Shown here: in pieces, positions 1-7,300 of the stretch
Layout of the letters: every line of letters begins with the position of its first letter
Position numbering within the stretch: the first letter of the stretch is position 1
Source of the DNA: Colivivens sp963645405
GTDB taxonomy: Bacteria; Bacteroidota; Bacteroidia; Bacteroidales; Bacteroidaceae
Length of the DNA stretch: 21,884 nt
Assembly: GCA_963645405.1 (NCBI GenBank)
Contig: CAVISR010000050.1
Location: forward strand, 1-21,884
Direction of reading: 5' to 3'
The notes under the pieces: model-generated
Told to the model about the DNA's origin: nothing
The model's database searches: none
What the model saw: the letters and a program-made list of their open reading frames with translations, nothing else
Position numbers and translations under genes: made by a program

Positions 1-2
1 GT

Positions 3-347
3 TCATTGCAGTTCGTTGAGTTTGCGTCCGATGGCTTGGAGTTCGCTGCTTACGAACTTGAGGCGGTCGATGATTTCGATTTTTTTGTTGGGTTGGCCTT
101 TGTCGCGCTTGATTGCTTCGCGCGCACCGGTCAGTGTCATTCCGCACTCCTTGACGTAGTGGTACACGGTGCGTATGGCATCGATGTCTTCCACGGTGTA
201 TTGGCGTATTCCCCTGCCGGCTTTTCTTGGACGGATGGTGGGGAATTCTTTTTCCCAATAGCGGAGCAGAGTTTCTGACACATTCAGAAGCTCTGCCACT
301 TCGCGTATTGAGTAGTACCGTTTAAGATCTTTGTTCTTATTCAGCAT
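3..347 (-). CDS. Short MerR-type HTH transcriptional regulator
   Basis: A complete 114-residue protein with an N-terminal MerR-type winged helix-turn-helix at about residues 11-70. It shows the family pattern YYSIREVAELLNVSETLLRYW followed by a basic GRGIRQYT wing. After the DNA-binding part there is only a short helical tail (about 75-114), likely for dimerisation. No effector-binding domain and no metal-binding cysteine cluster are present, so the signal it senses cannot be read from sequence. It is the last gene of a minus-strand run, 12 bases after pepD and with no promoter box between them, so it is probably co-transcribed with pepD and the flippase-like gene. MerR proteins usually act by distorting promoter spacers; the target here is unknown. 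The family call is safe; the regulatory role is inference. Confidence 0.88.
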   Translation of the reverse strand: MLNKNKDLKRYYSIREVAELLNVSETLLRYWEKEFPTIRPRKAGRGIRQYTVEDIDAIRTVYHYVKECGMTLTGAREAIKRDKGQPNKKIEIIDRLKFVSSELQAIGRKLNELQ

Positions 348-359
348 ATTGAGGCTTTG

Positions 360-1823
360 TTATGCCTTGACTGGAATGTTCTTGATTACTTCCACCACAT
401 AGTCGTAGGACTTGCCTACGGAAGGAATGTAGCAACGCTCGTTCGGAGTGTGAGGGGAACGGAGTGTAGGACCGATTGAAGCCATGTCAAGCTCTGGATA
501 TTTAGGACCGATGATGCCGCACTCGAGACCTGCGTGGCATACCAGCACTGTCGGTTCCGTGCCATACATCTTCTCGTAGACTTCGGACATCTCTTTCACG
601 AACGGGCTCTTTGTGTTTGGTTGCCATCCGCTGTAGCCGCCCTCGAACACCACTTTCATTCCTGCCATCGAGAAGCATGCACGCAGGCTGTTTCCGAGGT
701 AAAGCTTCATGCTGTCCATGCTGCCGCGTGCCAGAATCTGGATTTCGGCATGTCCGTCGGCAATGGCGATGATGGCAAGGTTGCTTGATGTCTCCACAAT
801 ATCTGGTATGGTCGGGATGTAGCGGAGCACTCCGTCGTGGGCTGCAATCACTGCATCGATGATGTTTGACTGGATGTCGGCTGGCATCTGTGCTTTTGGC
901 ATGTCGCATGGAGTGGCAGCAACCTGGATTTCCTCTTTCTCGATGTCGTGGAATTCCTGGTTGAAGGTCTTTGCACACTGGCTGACCATCTGCTTGAACT
1001 CCTCTTCCTTGGCTTTAGGTACGATGACCACTGCCTCGCCGTCGCGCGGAATGGCATTGCGCATGTTGCCTCCGTGCCAGCTGCAGAGATGTGCAAGTCC
1101 GGTGTTTACGGTTGCAAAGAGCACGCGTGCCATCAGTTTGTTGGCATTGGCTCTGCCTTCGTTGATTTCAAGTCCGGAATGTCCTCCCAGCAGTCCCTTG
1201 ACGGTGATGCAGTAGGCTGCAGCATCGGTGCTCTGAGCGGGCTGTTCCTTGTAGTCGAGTGTGCAGACAATGTCGAGTCCTCCTGCACATCCGATGGTGA
1301 TTTCGCCTTCGGTCTCGCTGTCGATATTGAGGAGATATTTGCCGTGGAGAGTTTCGGGCGAGAGGTCGAACGCTCCGTACATGCCTGTCTCTTCGTCTCT
1401 TGTGATGAGCACTTCGATTGGTCCGTGTTCGAGCGATGCATCCTCTACCACTGCCATTGCGATGGCTATGCCCATGCCGTCGTCGGCTCCGAGAGTTGTG
1501 TCCTTGGCGCGTACCCAGTCGCCGTCAATCCAAGTCTGTATCGGGTCGGTCTCAAAATTGTGGGTGCTGTCCTTGGTTTTCTGCGGAACCATGTCCATGT
1601 GAGCCTGGAGAATGATGGTCTCACGGTTTTCGTAGCCCGGAGTGGCAGACTTGCGCATTACGACATTGCCTGCATTGTCGATGAATGCCTCATCGCAATG
1701 TTTCTTTCCGAACTCTACCAGGTAGTTTGCCACAGCCTGGGTGTGTCCTGTAGGACGAGGAATCTGAGTAAGTGCATGGAAACAGCGCCATACATTCTGA
1801 GGTTTCAAATCTAATATTTCCAT
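360..1823 (-). CDS. pepD: Aminoacyl-histidine dipeptidase (PepD, M20 family)
   Basis: A 487-residue cytosolic zinc dipeptidase of the M20 family, the usual length for PepD. The family hydrolyses Xaa-His and other unspecific dipeptides. The di-zinc site is visible: His75 in LQAHMDMVPQ, the bridging Asp114 in LGADDGMG, the catalytic Glu144 and adjacent Glu145 in RDEETGM, Asp168 in NIDSE, and the late His in CHAGLECG. GGHSGLEINEGRANAN matches the dimerisation (lid) domain of the family. The ATG start leaves 20 bases to the upstream membrane-protein gene, which suggests one transcript. A long open frame on the opposite strand (948-1814) is a codon-bias shadow. Function is confident; physiological role (salvage of peptides) is family knowledge. 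Confidence 0.96.
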   Translation of the reverse strand: MEILDLKPQNVWRCFHALTQIPRPTGHTQAVANYLVEFGKKHCDEAFIDNAGNVVMRKSATPGYENRETIILQAHMDMVPQKTKDSTHNFETDPIQTWIDGDWVRAKDTTLGADDGMGIAIAMAVVEDASLEHGPIEVLITRDEETGMYGAFDLSPETLHGKYLLNIDSETEGEITIGCAGGLDIVCTLDYKEQPAQSTDAAAYCITVKGLLGGHSGLEINEGRANANKLMARVLFATVNTGLAHLCSWHGGNMRNAIPRDGEAVVIVPKAKEEEFKQMVSQCAKTFNQEFHDIEKEEIQVAATPCDMPKAQMPADIQSNIIDAVIAAHDGVLRYIPTIPDIVETSSNLAIIAIADGHAEIQILARGSMDSMKLYLGNSLRACFSMAGMKVVFEGGYSGWQPNTKSPFVKEMSEVYEKMYGTEPTVLVCHAGLECGIIGPKYPELDMASIGPTLRSPHTPNERCYIPSVGKSYDYVVEVIKNIPVKA

Positions 1824-1843
1824 AGTCTTTCTGTATTAATTGG

Positions 1844-2857
1844 TTATTGATTATGATCCGTTTGTTTGTGTCTGCCTCCTTTTTGCAGGAGAGCGATGGT
1901 GGAATAAATTCCGAGAACCGGCATGAGTGCAGTCTGTATGGCATGCACGATGAGTGCGAATGTCTCTGCATTGGCTGCGCTTTTCACTCCGGAGAGCAAC
2001 AGTACGGTCTTCACTGCAAAATGCCATGAACCCATGCCGTTGGGTGTGGGCACTATGACTGCGAAACTGCCTACGATGAATGCAGCAATGGCTACGTCGA
2101 TTCCCAGGTCTTTCGTGAACTCGAAGCAAAAGAATGTGGTGTAGAAATGCAGGAAGTAACTGCCCCAAATGCCTATGGTGTAGGCAACGAAGAGCCACTT
2201 GTTGCTCACGTCCTTGAGCGAGAACACTCCGTCCTTGATGTTGTTGAATATCTTCACCAGTCGGGCAAATATCTCGAAGCGCTTGACGAGTATCCAGAAC
2301 AGTCCGATGAGCACGATGGTGCATACTGCCACGATGATGTAGCCCAGGGCATTCATGTGGACGAGCGCATCGCTGAAACTTGTGCCGGTGGCATCAAGGA
2401 AACTCATGAACAAGTCTATCTGGAGGAAGAACACAAGGACTGCCAGGAACAGAAGGAGGAGTGAATCGATGGCACGCTCAGCCACAACCGTTCCCAATGA
2501 CTTGGAGAAGGATGTGCCGTCGTACTTCGAAAGGATTCCGCATCTCACCATCTCGCCCGACCTCGGAATGATGAGGCTTGTGGTGTAGGAGATGAAGATG
2601 GCATGGATGCAGTCTGCCGTACTCGGATGTTCACCGAGCGGTGCCAGTGTCTGCTTCCAGCGCAGACCGCGAAACACCTGTGCCGTCACTCCAAACACAA
2701 GGGAGAATGCCATCCACCACCAATTGGTGCCGTGCAGCAGTGTGTCGGCAACCCGGCTGAAGTCAAAGCCCTTGTACATCCACCACAAAATGGCTACTCC
2801 AAGCAGTATTGGCAGCAAAATGTTCAGTGTATTTTTAATTATCTTCTTTGAGTTCAC
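1844..2857 (-). CDS. Flippase-like integral membrane protein (YbhN/AglD, LPG-synthase TM family)
   Basis: A polytopic inner-membrane protein with about seven hydrophobic segments, starting with ILLPILLGVAILWWMY near residues 12-28. A late loop carries PTPNGMGSWHF, resembling the PTPxGxG signature of the PF03706/UPF0104 family. Members are described as flippase-like or as the membrane half of lysylphosphatidylglycerol synthase; no soluble synthase domain is present, so the substrate is unknown. I place the start at GTG 2857, giving 337 residues. The frame stays open to 3079, but that extension would run into ksgA, its residues look non-coding, and no ATG lies between the promoter box at 2893-2900 and the first membrane segment. 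It heads an apparent operon with pepD and the MerR gene and diverges from ksgA. Confidence 0.85.
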   Translation of the reverse strand: MNSKKIIKNTLNILLPILLGVAILWWMYKGFDFSRVADTLLHGTNWWWMAFSLVFGVTAQVFRGLRWKQTLAPLGEHPSTADCIHAIFISYTTSLIIPRSGEMVRCGILSKYDGTSFSKSLGTVVAERAIDSLLLLFLAVLVFFLQIDLFMSFLDATGTSFSDALVHMNALGYIIVAVCTIVLIGLFWILVKRFEIFARLVKIFNNIKDGVFSLKDVSNKWLFVAYTIGIWGSYFLHFYTTFFCFEFTKDLGIDVAIAAFIVGSFAVIVPTPNGMGSWHFAVKTVLLLSGVKSAANAETFALIVHAIQTALMPVLGIYSTIALLQKGGRHKQTDHNQ

Positions 2858-2878
2858 TGCGGTGTGATTTTTTTTACG

Positions 2879-2886
2879 TACCTTTG
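2879..2886 (+). promoter_or_regulatory. Putative -7 box for ksgA
   Basis: TACCTTTG matches TAnnTTTG and lies 41 bases before the ksgA ATG. A TTTG exists at 2847-2850 but its spacing of 28 is longer than usual, so the -33 element is uncertain. Confidence 0.5.
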
Positions 2887-2892
2887 TCAATG

Positions 2893-2900
2893 CAAATTTA
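2893..2900 (-). promoter_or_regulatory. Putative -7 box for the flippase-pepD-merR operon
   Basis: The minus strand reads TAAATTTG, an exact match to the Bacteroidetes -7 consensus TAnnTTTG, 35 bases before the GTG start at 2857. No convincing -33 TTG is visible at the usual spacing. It lies only six bases from the oppositely directed ksgA box. Confidence 0.5.
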
Positions 2901-2927
2901 TGAAATAAAAACGAATGTGAGGTAAGG

Positions 2928-3734
2928 ATGGGCGAAGAAATTTCAAAAGTCAGGCCTAAGAAGTTCCTGGGACAGCATTTCCTGACAGATATGGATGTTG
3001 CGCAAAGGATTGCAGACACGGTGGATGTGTGTCCCGACATCCCGGTTCTCGAGGTGGGACCGGGAACGGGTGTGCTCACTCAGTTTCTGCTTGCAAAAGG
3101 GCGGGAACTGAAGGTGGTGGAGATTGACCGTGAGTCAGTGTCCTATCTTCAGACGCATTTTCCACAACTTGGCGAGAACATCATCGAGGCAGATTTCCTG
3201 AAGATGGACCTGACTGCTGCGTTCGGCGGCAAGCCGTTCCTGCTTACGGGCAACTATCCCTACAACATTTCGAGCCAAATCTTCTTCAAGATGCTTGAGT
3301 GCCGGAATCTCATTCCCTGTTGCACCGGCATGATACAGAAAGAAGTGGCTGAACGCATGGCTGCAGCCCCCGGCAGCAAGACCTATGGTGTGCTGAGCGT
3401 GCTGGTGCAGGCTTGGTATGACGTGGAATATCTGTTCACCGTCAACGAAAACGTGTTCAATCCGCCTCCGAAAGTGAAAAGCGCAGTCATTTGCCTCAAG
3501 CGCAACGGCAAATCGTCGTTGGGATGCGACGAGAAGATGTTCCGACGGATAGTGAAAACTGTGTTCACAATGCGCAGAAAGATGATGCGCAATGGCATGA
3601 AGCAGATTGTCGGCAAGGACTCGCCCCTGTTGGCTGACGAAATATTCAACAAGCGCCCGGAGCAATTGTCGGTGGAGGATTTTGTGGATCTCACCAACAA
3701 GGTCACTGCTTGTCTACGAGCTTCTGCCGAATAA
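2928..3734 (+). CDS. rsmA: 16S rRNA (adenine1518-N6/adenine1519-N6)-dimethyltransferase
   Basis: RsmA/KsgA uses S-adenosylmethionine to dimethylate two adjacent adenines in the 3' terminal hairpin of 16S rRNA during 30S maturation. The protein has 268 residues, normal for the family. KKFLGQHFL near residue 11 is the N-terminal signature, LEVGPGTGVLT (about 41-51) binds SAM, and GNYPYNISSQI (about 108-118) contains the catalytic NxxY motif as NYPY, a variant of the more common NLPY. The ATG is preceded by GAGGTAAGG, one of the better Shine-Dalgarno-like sites here. Its last 32 bases overlap the convergent small gene at 3703-3951. The mgtE gene that I recall following ksgA in Bacteroides is absent. 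Confidence 0.97.
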   Translation: MGEEISKVRPKKFLGQHFLTDMDVAQRIADTVDVCPDIPVLEVGPGTGVLTQFLLAKGRELKVVEIDRESVSYLQTHFPQLGENIIEADFLKMDLTAAFGGKPFLLTGNYPYNISSQIFFKMLECRNLIPCCTGMIQKEVAERMAAAPGSKTYGVLSVLVQAWYDVEYLFTVNENVFNPPPKVKSAVICLKRNGKSSLGCDEKMFRRIVKTVFTMRRKMMRNGMKQIVGKDSPLLADEIFNKRPEQLSVEDFVDLTNKVTACLRASAE

Positions 3735-3951
3735 GTTCGTCCTTGATGATGCTCAGTTGGTTGATCAGTCCCGAGAAATTGGGATTGCCTATGTTGTTTT
3801 CTGTCTGCAGAATAAGGCATTTCACCGTGTGCTTGGTGTTTTTCACAAGACGTCCGTGACCCATGTCGAGTGGTCCGTCGTAGTCAACGTCCTTGAACCA
3901 GTCGTACAGCCCGTGCACCTCGTCCGGCTCATATACTCTTTTATATTCCAT
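3703..3951 (-). CDS. Small protein of unknown function (82 aa)
   Basis: I do not recognise this 82-residue protein. It has no signal peptide or membrane segment, is charged throughout, and begins MEYKRVYEPDEVHGLYDWF. The composition (a Trp, many Asp, Glu, Lys and Asn, few Arg or Ser) looks like a real cytoplasmic protein rather than an antisense shadow. Most of it (3735-3951) lies in DNA not used by any other gene. Its 3' end overlaps the end of ksgA tail to tail by 32 bases. It is on the lpxB strand, 79 bases downstream of the lpxB stop, with three AT-rich 14-base repeats in the gap. It could be the third gene of surE-lpxB or use its own promoter there. AAGGAG lies about 22 bases before the ATG, too far for a normal ribosome site. 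Confidence 0.6.
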   Translation of the reverse strand: MEYKRVYEPDEVHGLYDWFKDVDYDGPLDMGHGRLVKNTKHTVKCLILQTENNIGNPNFSGLINQLSIIKDELIRQKLVDKQ

Positions 3952-3980
3952 CGTTGTAGTATTTATTTGTTTACTCCTTA

Positions 3981-4022
3981 TTATATATAGTCTGTTATAT
4001 ATAGTCTGTTATATATAGTCTG
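3981..4022. repeat. Three perfect 14-base AT-rich tandem repeats
   Basis: The unit TTATATATAGTCTG occurs three times without a mismatch at 3981-3994, 3995-4008 and 4009-4022. It sits between the lpxB stop and the small ORF at 3951. Perfect short tandem repeats can change copy number by slippage, and the TATATATA core is self-complementary. Confidence 0.95.
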
Positions 4023-4030
4023 TAGCAGAT

Positions 4031-5206
4031 TTATATGTTTATAGCCGACCTGTAGTTTCGCTTGGTTTTCTTCAGAAGTTCCACCATTTGGCTTGCTGCC
4101 CTCTCGGAAGCTCCCTTGTCGCCCAGGATGGCAAGCATCTTGTCGTAGTCGTCAATCATGGCAGCTCTTCTGTTGCCGCCTTTGATTATTGCACTGAGTT
4201 CCTTGCTGAGGTTCTTTGCATTCATCTGGTCGGCAACCAATTCCGTCACGATTTCCCGGTCTGCAATGATATTGACCAGTGAGATGTACTTTATCTTGAG
4301 GATGAGTTTGCGAAGCCAAGAGCAGAGTTTTCCGCAAGCGATGTAGTAGCAAACCACTTGTGGCACCTTCAGTATGGCAGTTTCGAGGGTGGCAGTTCCC
4401 GATGTCACCATTGCTGCTTCCGACTGCTGCAGAAGCCGGTAGGTGTTGTTGAAGATGATTTTCACGTCTGAACCTTCGGGAATGAACTTGCGGTAGTGCT
4501 CCTTGCCTATGCTTTGCACTCCGGCAATGACAAACTGGTAGTCCTTGTACGTTGCTGCCACGTTGAGCATTGTCTTCAGATTGTCCTTGATTTCCTGTCG
4601 CCGGCTACCTGCCAGGATAGCTATGATGGGCTTGGAGGACAATTGGAATTCAGCGGTGAAGTCGTTGAAAGTCTCGTGTCCGAAGGCTGATTCCTTGAAT
4701 TCCGCAACTGCATCCACACACGGATTTCCTACGTAATGAATGGGATAGTTGTGCTTCTTGTAGAATTCCACCTCAAACGGAAGGATGGAAAAGAGCTCGT
4801 CGATGTCACGCTTGATGTTCTTTATCCTGTATTCCTTCCATGCCCATATCTTTGGTGAGATATAATAATATATAGGGATGTCGGTGTGACGGCGGATGTA
4901 TTTTGCAATGTCGAGATTGAATCCCGGATAGTCCACCAGGATGAGCACATCGGGCTTCCATCCGATGATGTCTGCCTTACACTTTTGCATGTTCGACAAG
5001 ATGGTGCCAAGATGCGTGAGGACTGGAATGAAACCCATGTAAGCCAACTCTTTGTAGTGCTTCACAAGAGTTCCGCCAACTCCGCGCATCAGGTCGCCTC
5101 CATAAAACCGGAATTCAGCACCGGCATCGTGTGCCTTCAGTGCCTTCATCAGATTCGATGCATGCAAATCTCCGGATGCTTCACCGACTATCAGGTAATA
5201 TCTCAT
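4031..5206 (-). CDS. lpxB: Lipid-A-disaccharide synthase
   Basis: LpxB (GT19) joins UDP-2,3-diacylglucosamine to lipid X to make the lipid A disaccharide at the inner membrane. The 391-residue protein begins MRYYLIVGEASGDLHASNLM, the family's N-terminal signature. It continues with KPDVLILVDYPGFNL and YYISPKIWAWKEYRIKNIK, both typical of LpxB. A nucleotide-sugar binding half follows with LAGSRRQEIKDNL and a TSGTATLE segment. The ATG overlaps the surE stop as ATGA (5203-5206), so the two are translationally coupled. The gene pair surE-lpxB is, as I recall, common in Bacteroidetes. The window therefore comes from a lipid A-producing Gram-negative. Confidence 0.97.
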   Translation of the reverse strand: MRYYLIVGEASGDLHASNLMKALKAHDAGAEFRFYGGDLMRGVGGTLVKHYKELAYMGFIPVLTHLGTILSNMQKCKADIIGWKPDVLILVDYPGFNLDIAKYIRRHTDIPIYYYISPKIWAWKEYRIKNIKRDIDELFSILPFEVEFYKKHNYPIHYVGNPCVDAVAEFKESAFGHETFNDFTAEFQLSSKPIIAILAGSRRQEIKDNLKTMLNVAATYKDYQFVIAGVQSIGKEHYRKFIPEGSDVKIIFNNTYRLLQQSEAAMVTSGTATLETAILKVPQVVCYYIACGKLCSWLRKLILKIKYISLVNIIADREIVTELVADQMNAKNLSKELSAIIKGGNRRAAMIDDYDKMLAILGDKGASERAASQMVELLKKTKRNYRSAINI

Positions 5207-5982
5207 TCTTGCTCAAGACTTTGTTTCAGTGTATCGAACGCTTCGTATGCAGTGATGTCGATTTTCGTGGGAGTGACCGTCACATAGCCTTTGCGAAGCA
5301 TGGCATAGTCGGTCTCGGCATCAGCCGGATCAGTGCTTGTGTAGTCGCCTACAAGCCACCAGTATTCAAAACCACGCGGACTGACTCTCTTCTCCCATTC
5401 ATTTCCCCAAATGCCGTTGCCCATGGCACACACACGGATGCCCTTGTATTCTTTCATGTCGGGGGCATTGATGTTGAGGCAGACGTCCTTCGGCAGTCCG
5501 TTCTCCAGAACATTGCCGATTATCTTGCGGATGTAGGGGAACATCGGGGTGAAATCGGCATCTGCCAGGTGTGAGCAATAGGAGAAACCTATCGAAGGAA
5601 TGCCCTTCATACAGCCTTCAATCACGATGCCCATAGTGCCGGAATAGTGCACATTCACTGCAGAGTTGTCGCCATGGTTGATGCCGCCCAAAACCAAATC
5701 GGGCGTACGCGGACAAAGGTTTGCAATGCCCATCTTGGTGCAGTCGCCCGGAGTTCCGCTGCAGGAATAGACTGTCAGACCCGGTTCCTGCTTGACGAGG
5801 CGTGTGGTGATTATGCTGTTGAAAGTCACGCACAGCGCAGCACCGGAACGTGGTCCTTCGGGTGCTACCACCACCACATCACCAAACTCCTTTGCAATTT
5901 CTGCCAGCGTGTTTATGCCTTTTGCCCGATAACCGTCGTCATTGGAAATGAGGATGAGCGGACGTTGTTTCTCTTGATTCAT
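5203..5982 (-). CDS. surE: 5'/3'-nucleotidase SurE
   Basis: SurE is a metal-dependent phosphatase that dephosphorylates nucleoside 5'- or 3'-monophosphates and is linked to stationary-phase survival in other bacteria. The 259-residue protein shows the N-terminal acidic pair Asp15-Asp16 in ILISNDDGYRAKGI. The serine region follows in APEGPRSGAALCVT, and the Asn-containing GGINHGDNSAVNVHYSGT loop completes the metal site. These are the standard SurE motifs in order. The ATG start at 5982 lies 58 bases downstream of a good -7 box. It is the first gene of a surE-lpxB operon with a 4-base overlap. Confidence 0.97.
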   Translation of the reverse strand: MNQEKQRPLILISNDDGYRAKGINTLAEIAKEFGDVVVVAPEGPRSGAALCVTFNSIITTRLVKQEPGLTVYSCSGTPGDCTKMGIANLCPRTPDLVLGGINHGDNSAVNVHYSGTMGIVIEGCMKGIPSIGFSYCSHLADADFTPMFPYIRKIIGNVLENGLPKDVCLNINAPDMKEYKGIRVCAMGNGIWGNEWEKRVSPRGFEYWWLVGDYTSTDPADAETDYAMLRKGYVTVTPTKIDITAYEAFDTLKQSLEQE

Positions 5983-6040
5983 ACCTTTTCTCTATATGTC
6001 TTCTTCTGATTCTTTATACCTCTTCTTATATAAGTGGATG

Positions 6041-6071
6041 CAAATGTAGAAATTTTTTTTGGTTTGGGCAA
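6041..6071 (-). promoter_or_regulatory. Putative promoter of surE-lpxB
   Basis: On the minus strand TACATTTG (6041-6048) matches TAnnTTTG, with TTG at 6069-6071 and a 20-base spacer, the arrangement expected for the Bacteroidetes primary sigma factor. It lies 58 bases upstream of the surE ATG and downstream of the end of the preceding gene. Confidence 0.65.
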
Positions 6072-6136
6072 GAGATGGCGAAAGAATTCGTATGGACAAG
6101 AGCGGGAAAGGAAGGGCAACTCACAATAAATTGCAT

Positions 6137-7282
6137 CTATCTGTATTGGCTTTTCTTCAGGAAGTTGAGTCCCATGATGAACTTGACCGTACCATAGTTG
6201 TTGGTCAGACTGAACTTCTTTTCCCTATAAGCATAGGTATGGATGTCGACCACCAGTCCGCTGAAATATTTGGTGTTGTTCCAGAAAAGGCTGGTACGGA
6301 AGACCACGTCGGTACTGATTTTGCGAAGTATGTCTTTGTCCAAGTCCTGGTTGGTGATGTCGGACTGACGGTAACCGATTGCAGGGAGGACAGATACTGC
6401 CCAGATGCAGTTCTTGCGGAAAGCCCAGTTGTAGCCGTAGCCGAAACTGATGGAATAGTCTCTGTAACTCACCTTGTTGAACAGCAATGTGGTGTCTATC
6501 TGCTGTGCAATATAGTCGGGCAACTCATCGCTGTTGAACGTCACGTTCACTTGGTTGTATGAAAATCCGAGTTTCCACGATCCGCAGCTCTTGCGCTGCA
6601 CTGCGTTTTCTCCGAATGCGGCAGGCCATGAATAGCGCTTGTGGTTGAAGATGTACTGGGCATCGAATCCGAAACACTTAGAGTTGAGTCCCTTGAACCG
6701 TCGGTTGTGGTCGTCCAGTTCTACATTTGATACATTTCTGAACTTTGCTGATTTACCCGAGCGGAACGTATAGATTTCAGCAAACAGACGCGCAGTGTTG
6801 AGGGAGAGTGAGTTCCGGTGTCCAGTGCCGTTGGTCTCTCCGCGCGGTTTGCCTATATCTCCTAGGTTTATGGAGTGACCATAACCGAAGATACTCCAGT
6901 AGACGTAGCCTCCGAGCACAAGCGGATTTCCCGACTCGAGTGACATGTAGTTCATTGTTCCGGTCTTGCTTGAGGTGATTCGGTAATAGTCGTGCCAGTA
7001 GGAGAGTTCTGCCTGGGCTGTAAATTCGTATTTCTGCGGTGTCACATAGTTGGTGTCACATCCCATGAAGAAGTTCGTTACTACATCTGCTGCCTTGAAT
7101 ATGGTTTTCAGAAAGTTTCTCTTGGGCTTTTTGGTCTTCACGACGGGCGTGCCTTCTGTCACGACGGGCGTGCTTTCTGCCTGGATGGGTATAGCCTCTG
7201 CCTGGACATCGACGGAGTCAACATCCATTGCCTGGACAGGCATGGTGAGAGCGAGGAGTGTCGTAATCAACAGCAGCTTCAT
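6137..7282 (-). CDS. DUF4421 family outer-membrane-type protein
   Basis: A 381-residue exported protein. Residues 1-18 (MKLLLITTLLALTMPVQA) form a signal peptide. A low-complexity linker with three seven-residue repeats (about 28-48) and a basic KTKKPKR stretch follow. The rest resembles DUF4421 proteins of Bacteroidetes: DTNYVTPQKYEF near residue 75, then KGLNSKCFGFDAQYIFN, KRYSWPAAFGENAVQRKSCGSWK and many alternating hydrophobic/aromatic strands. It ends in an aromatic segment, as expected for an outer-membrane beta-barrel. Function of the family is not known to me. It follows the Gfo/Idh oxidoreductase by 18 bases on the same strand, so they probably share a transcript. The family call is from remembered pattern, not from a search. 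Confidence 0.78.
   Translation of the reverse strand: MKLLLITTLLALTMPVQAMDVDSVDVQAEAIPIQAESTPVVTEGTPVVKTKKPKRNFLKTIFKAADVVTNFFMGCDTNYVTPQKYEFTAQAELSYWHDYYRITSSKTGTMNYMSLESGNPLVLGGYVYWSIFGYGHSINLGDIGKPRGETNGTGHRNSLSLNTARLFAEIYTFRSGKSAKFRNVSNVELDDHNRRFKGLNSKCFGFDAQYIFNHKRYSWPAAFGENAVQRKSCGSWKLGFSYNQVNVTFNSDELPDYIAQQIDTTLLFNKVSYRDYSISFGYGYNWAFRKNCIWAVSVLPAIGYRQSDITNQDLDKDILRKISTDVVFRTSLFWNNTKYFSGLVVDIHTYAYREKKFSLTNNYGTVKFIMGLNFLKKSQYR
7139..7201. repeat. Three 21-base in-frame repeats in the DUF4421 gene
   Basis: Units at 7139-7159, 7160-7180 and 7181-7201. The first two differ at only two positions and the third is more diverged. They encode VTEGTPV, QAESTPV and QAEAIPI just after the signal peptide. 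This looks like an expanding flexible linker. Confidence 0.85.
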
Positions 7283-7300
7283 TTGATTATAGTTTGCCGA

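Noticed and set aside
948..1814. 288-codon plus-strand open frame opposite pepD
   Set aside because: Wholly antisense to a confident gene with all active-site motifs; its own product has no recognisable motif and is rich in Cys, Val and His in a shadow-like way.
2858..3079. 74-residue N-terminal extension of the flippase-like gene
   Set aside because: It runs antisense into ksgA, crosses the predicted promoter, and its residues do not resemble a membrane protein N-terminus.
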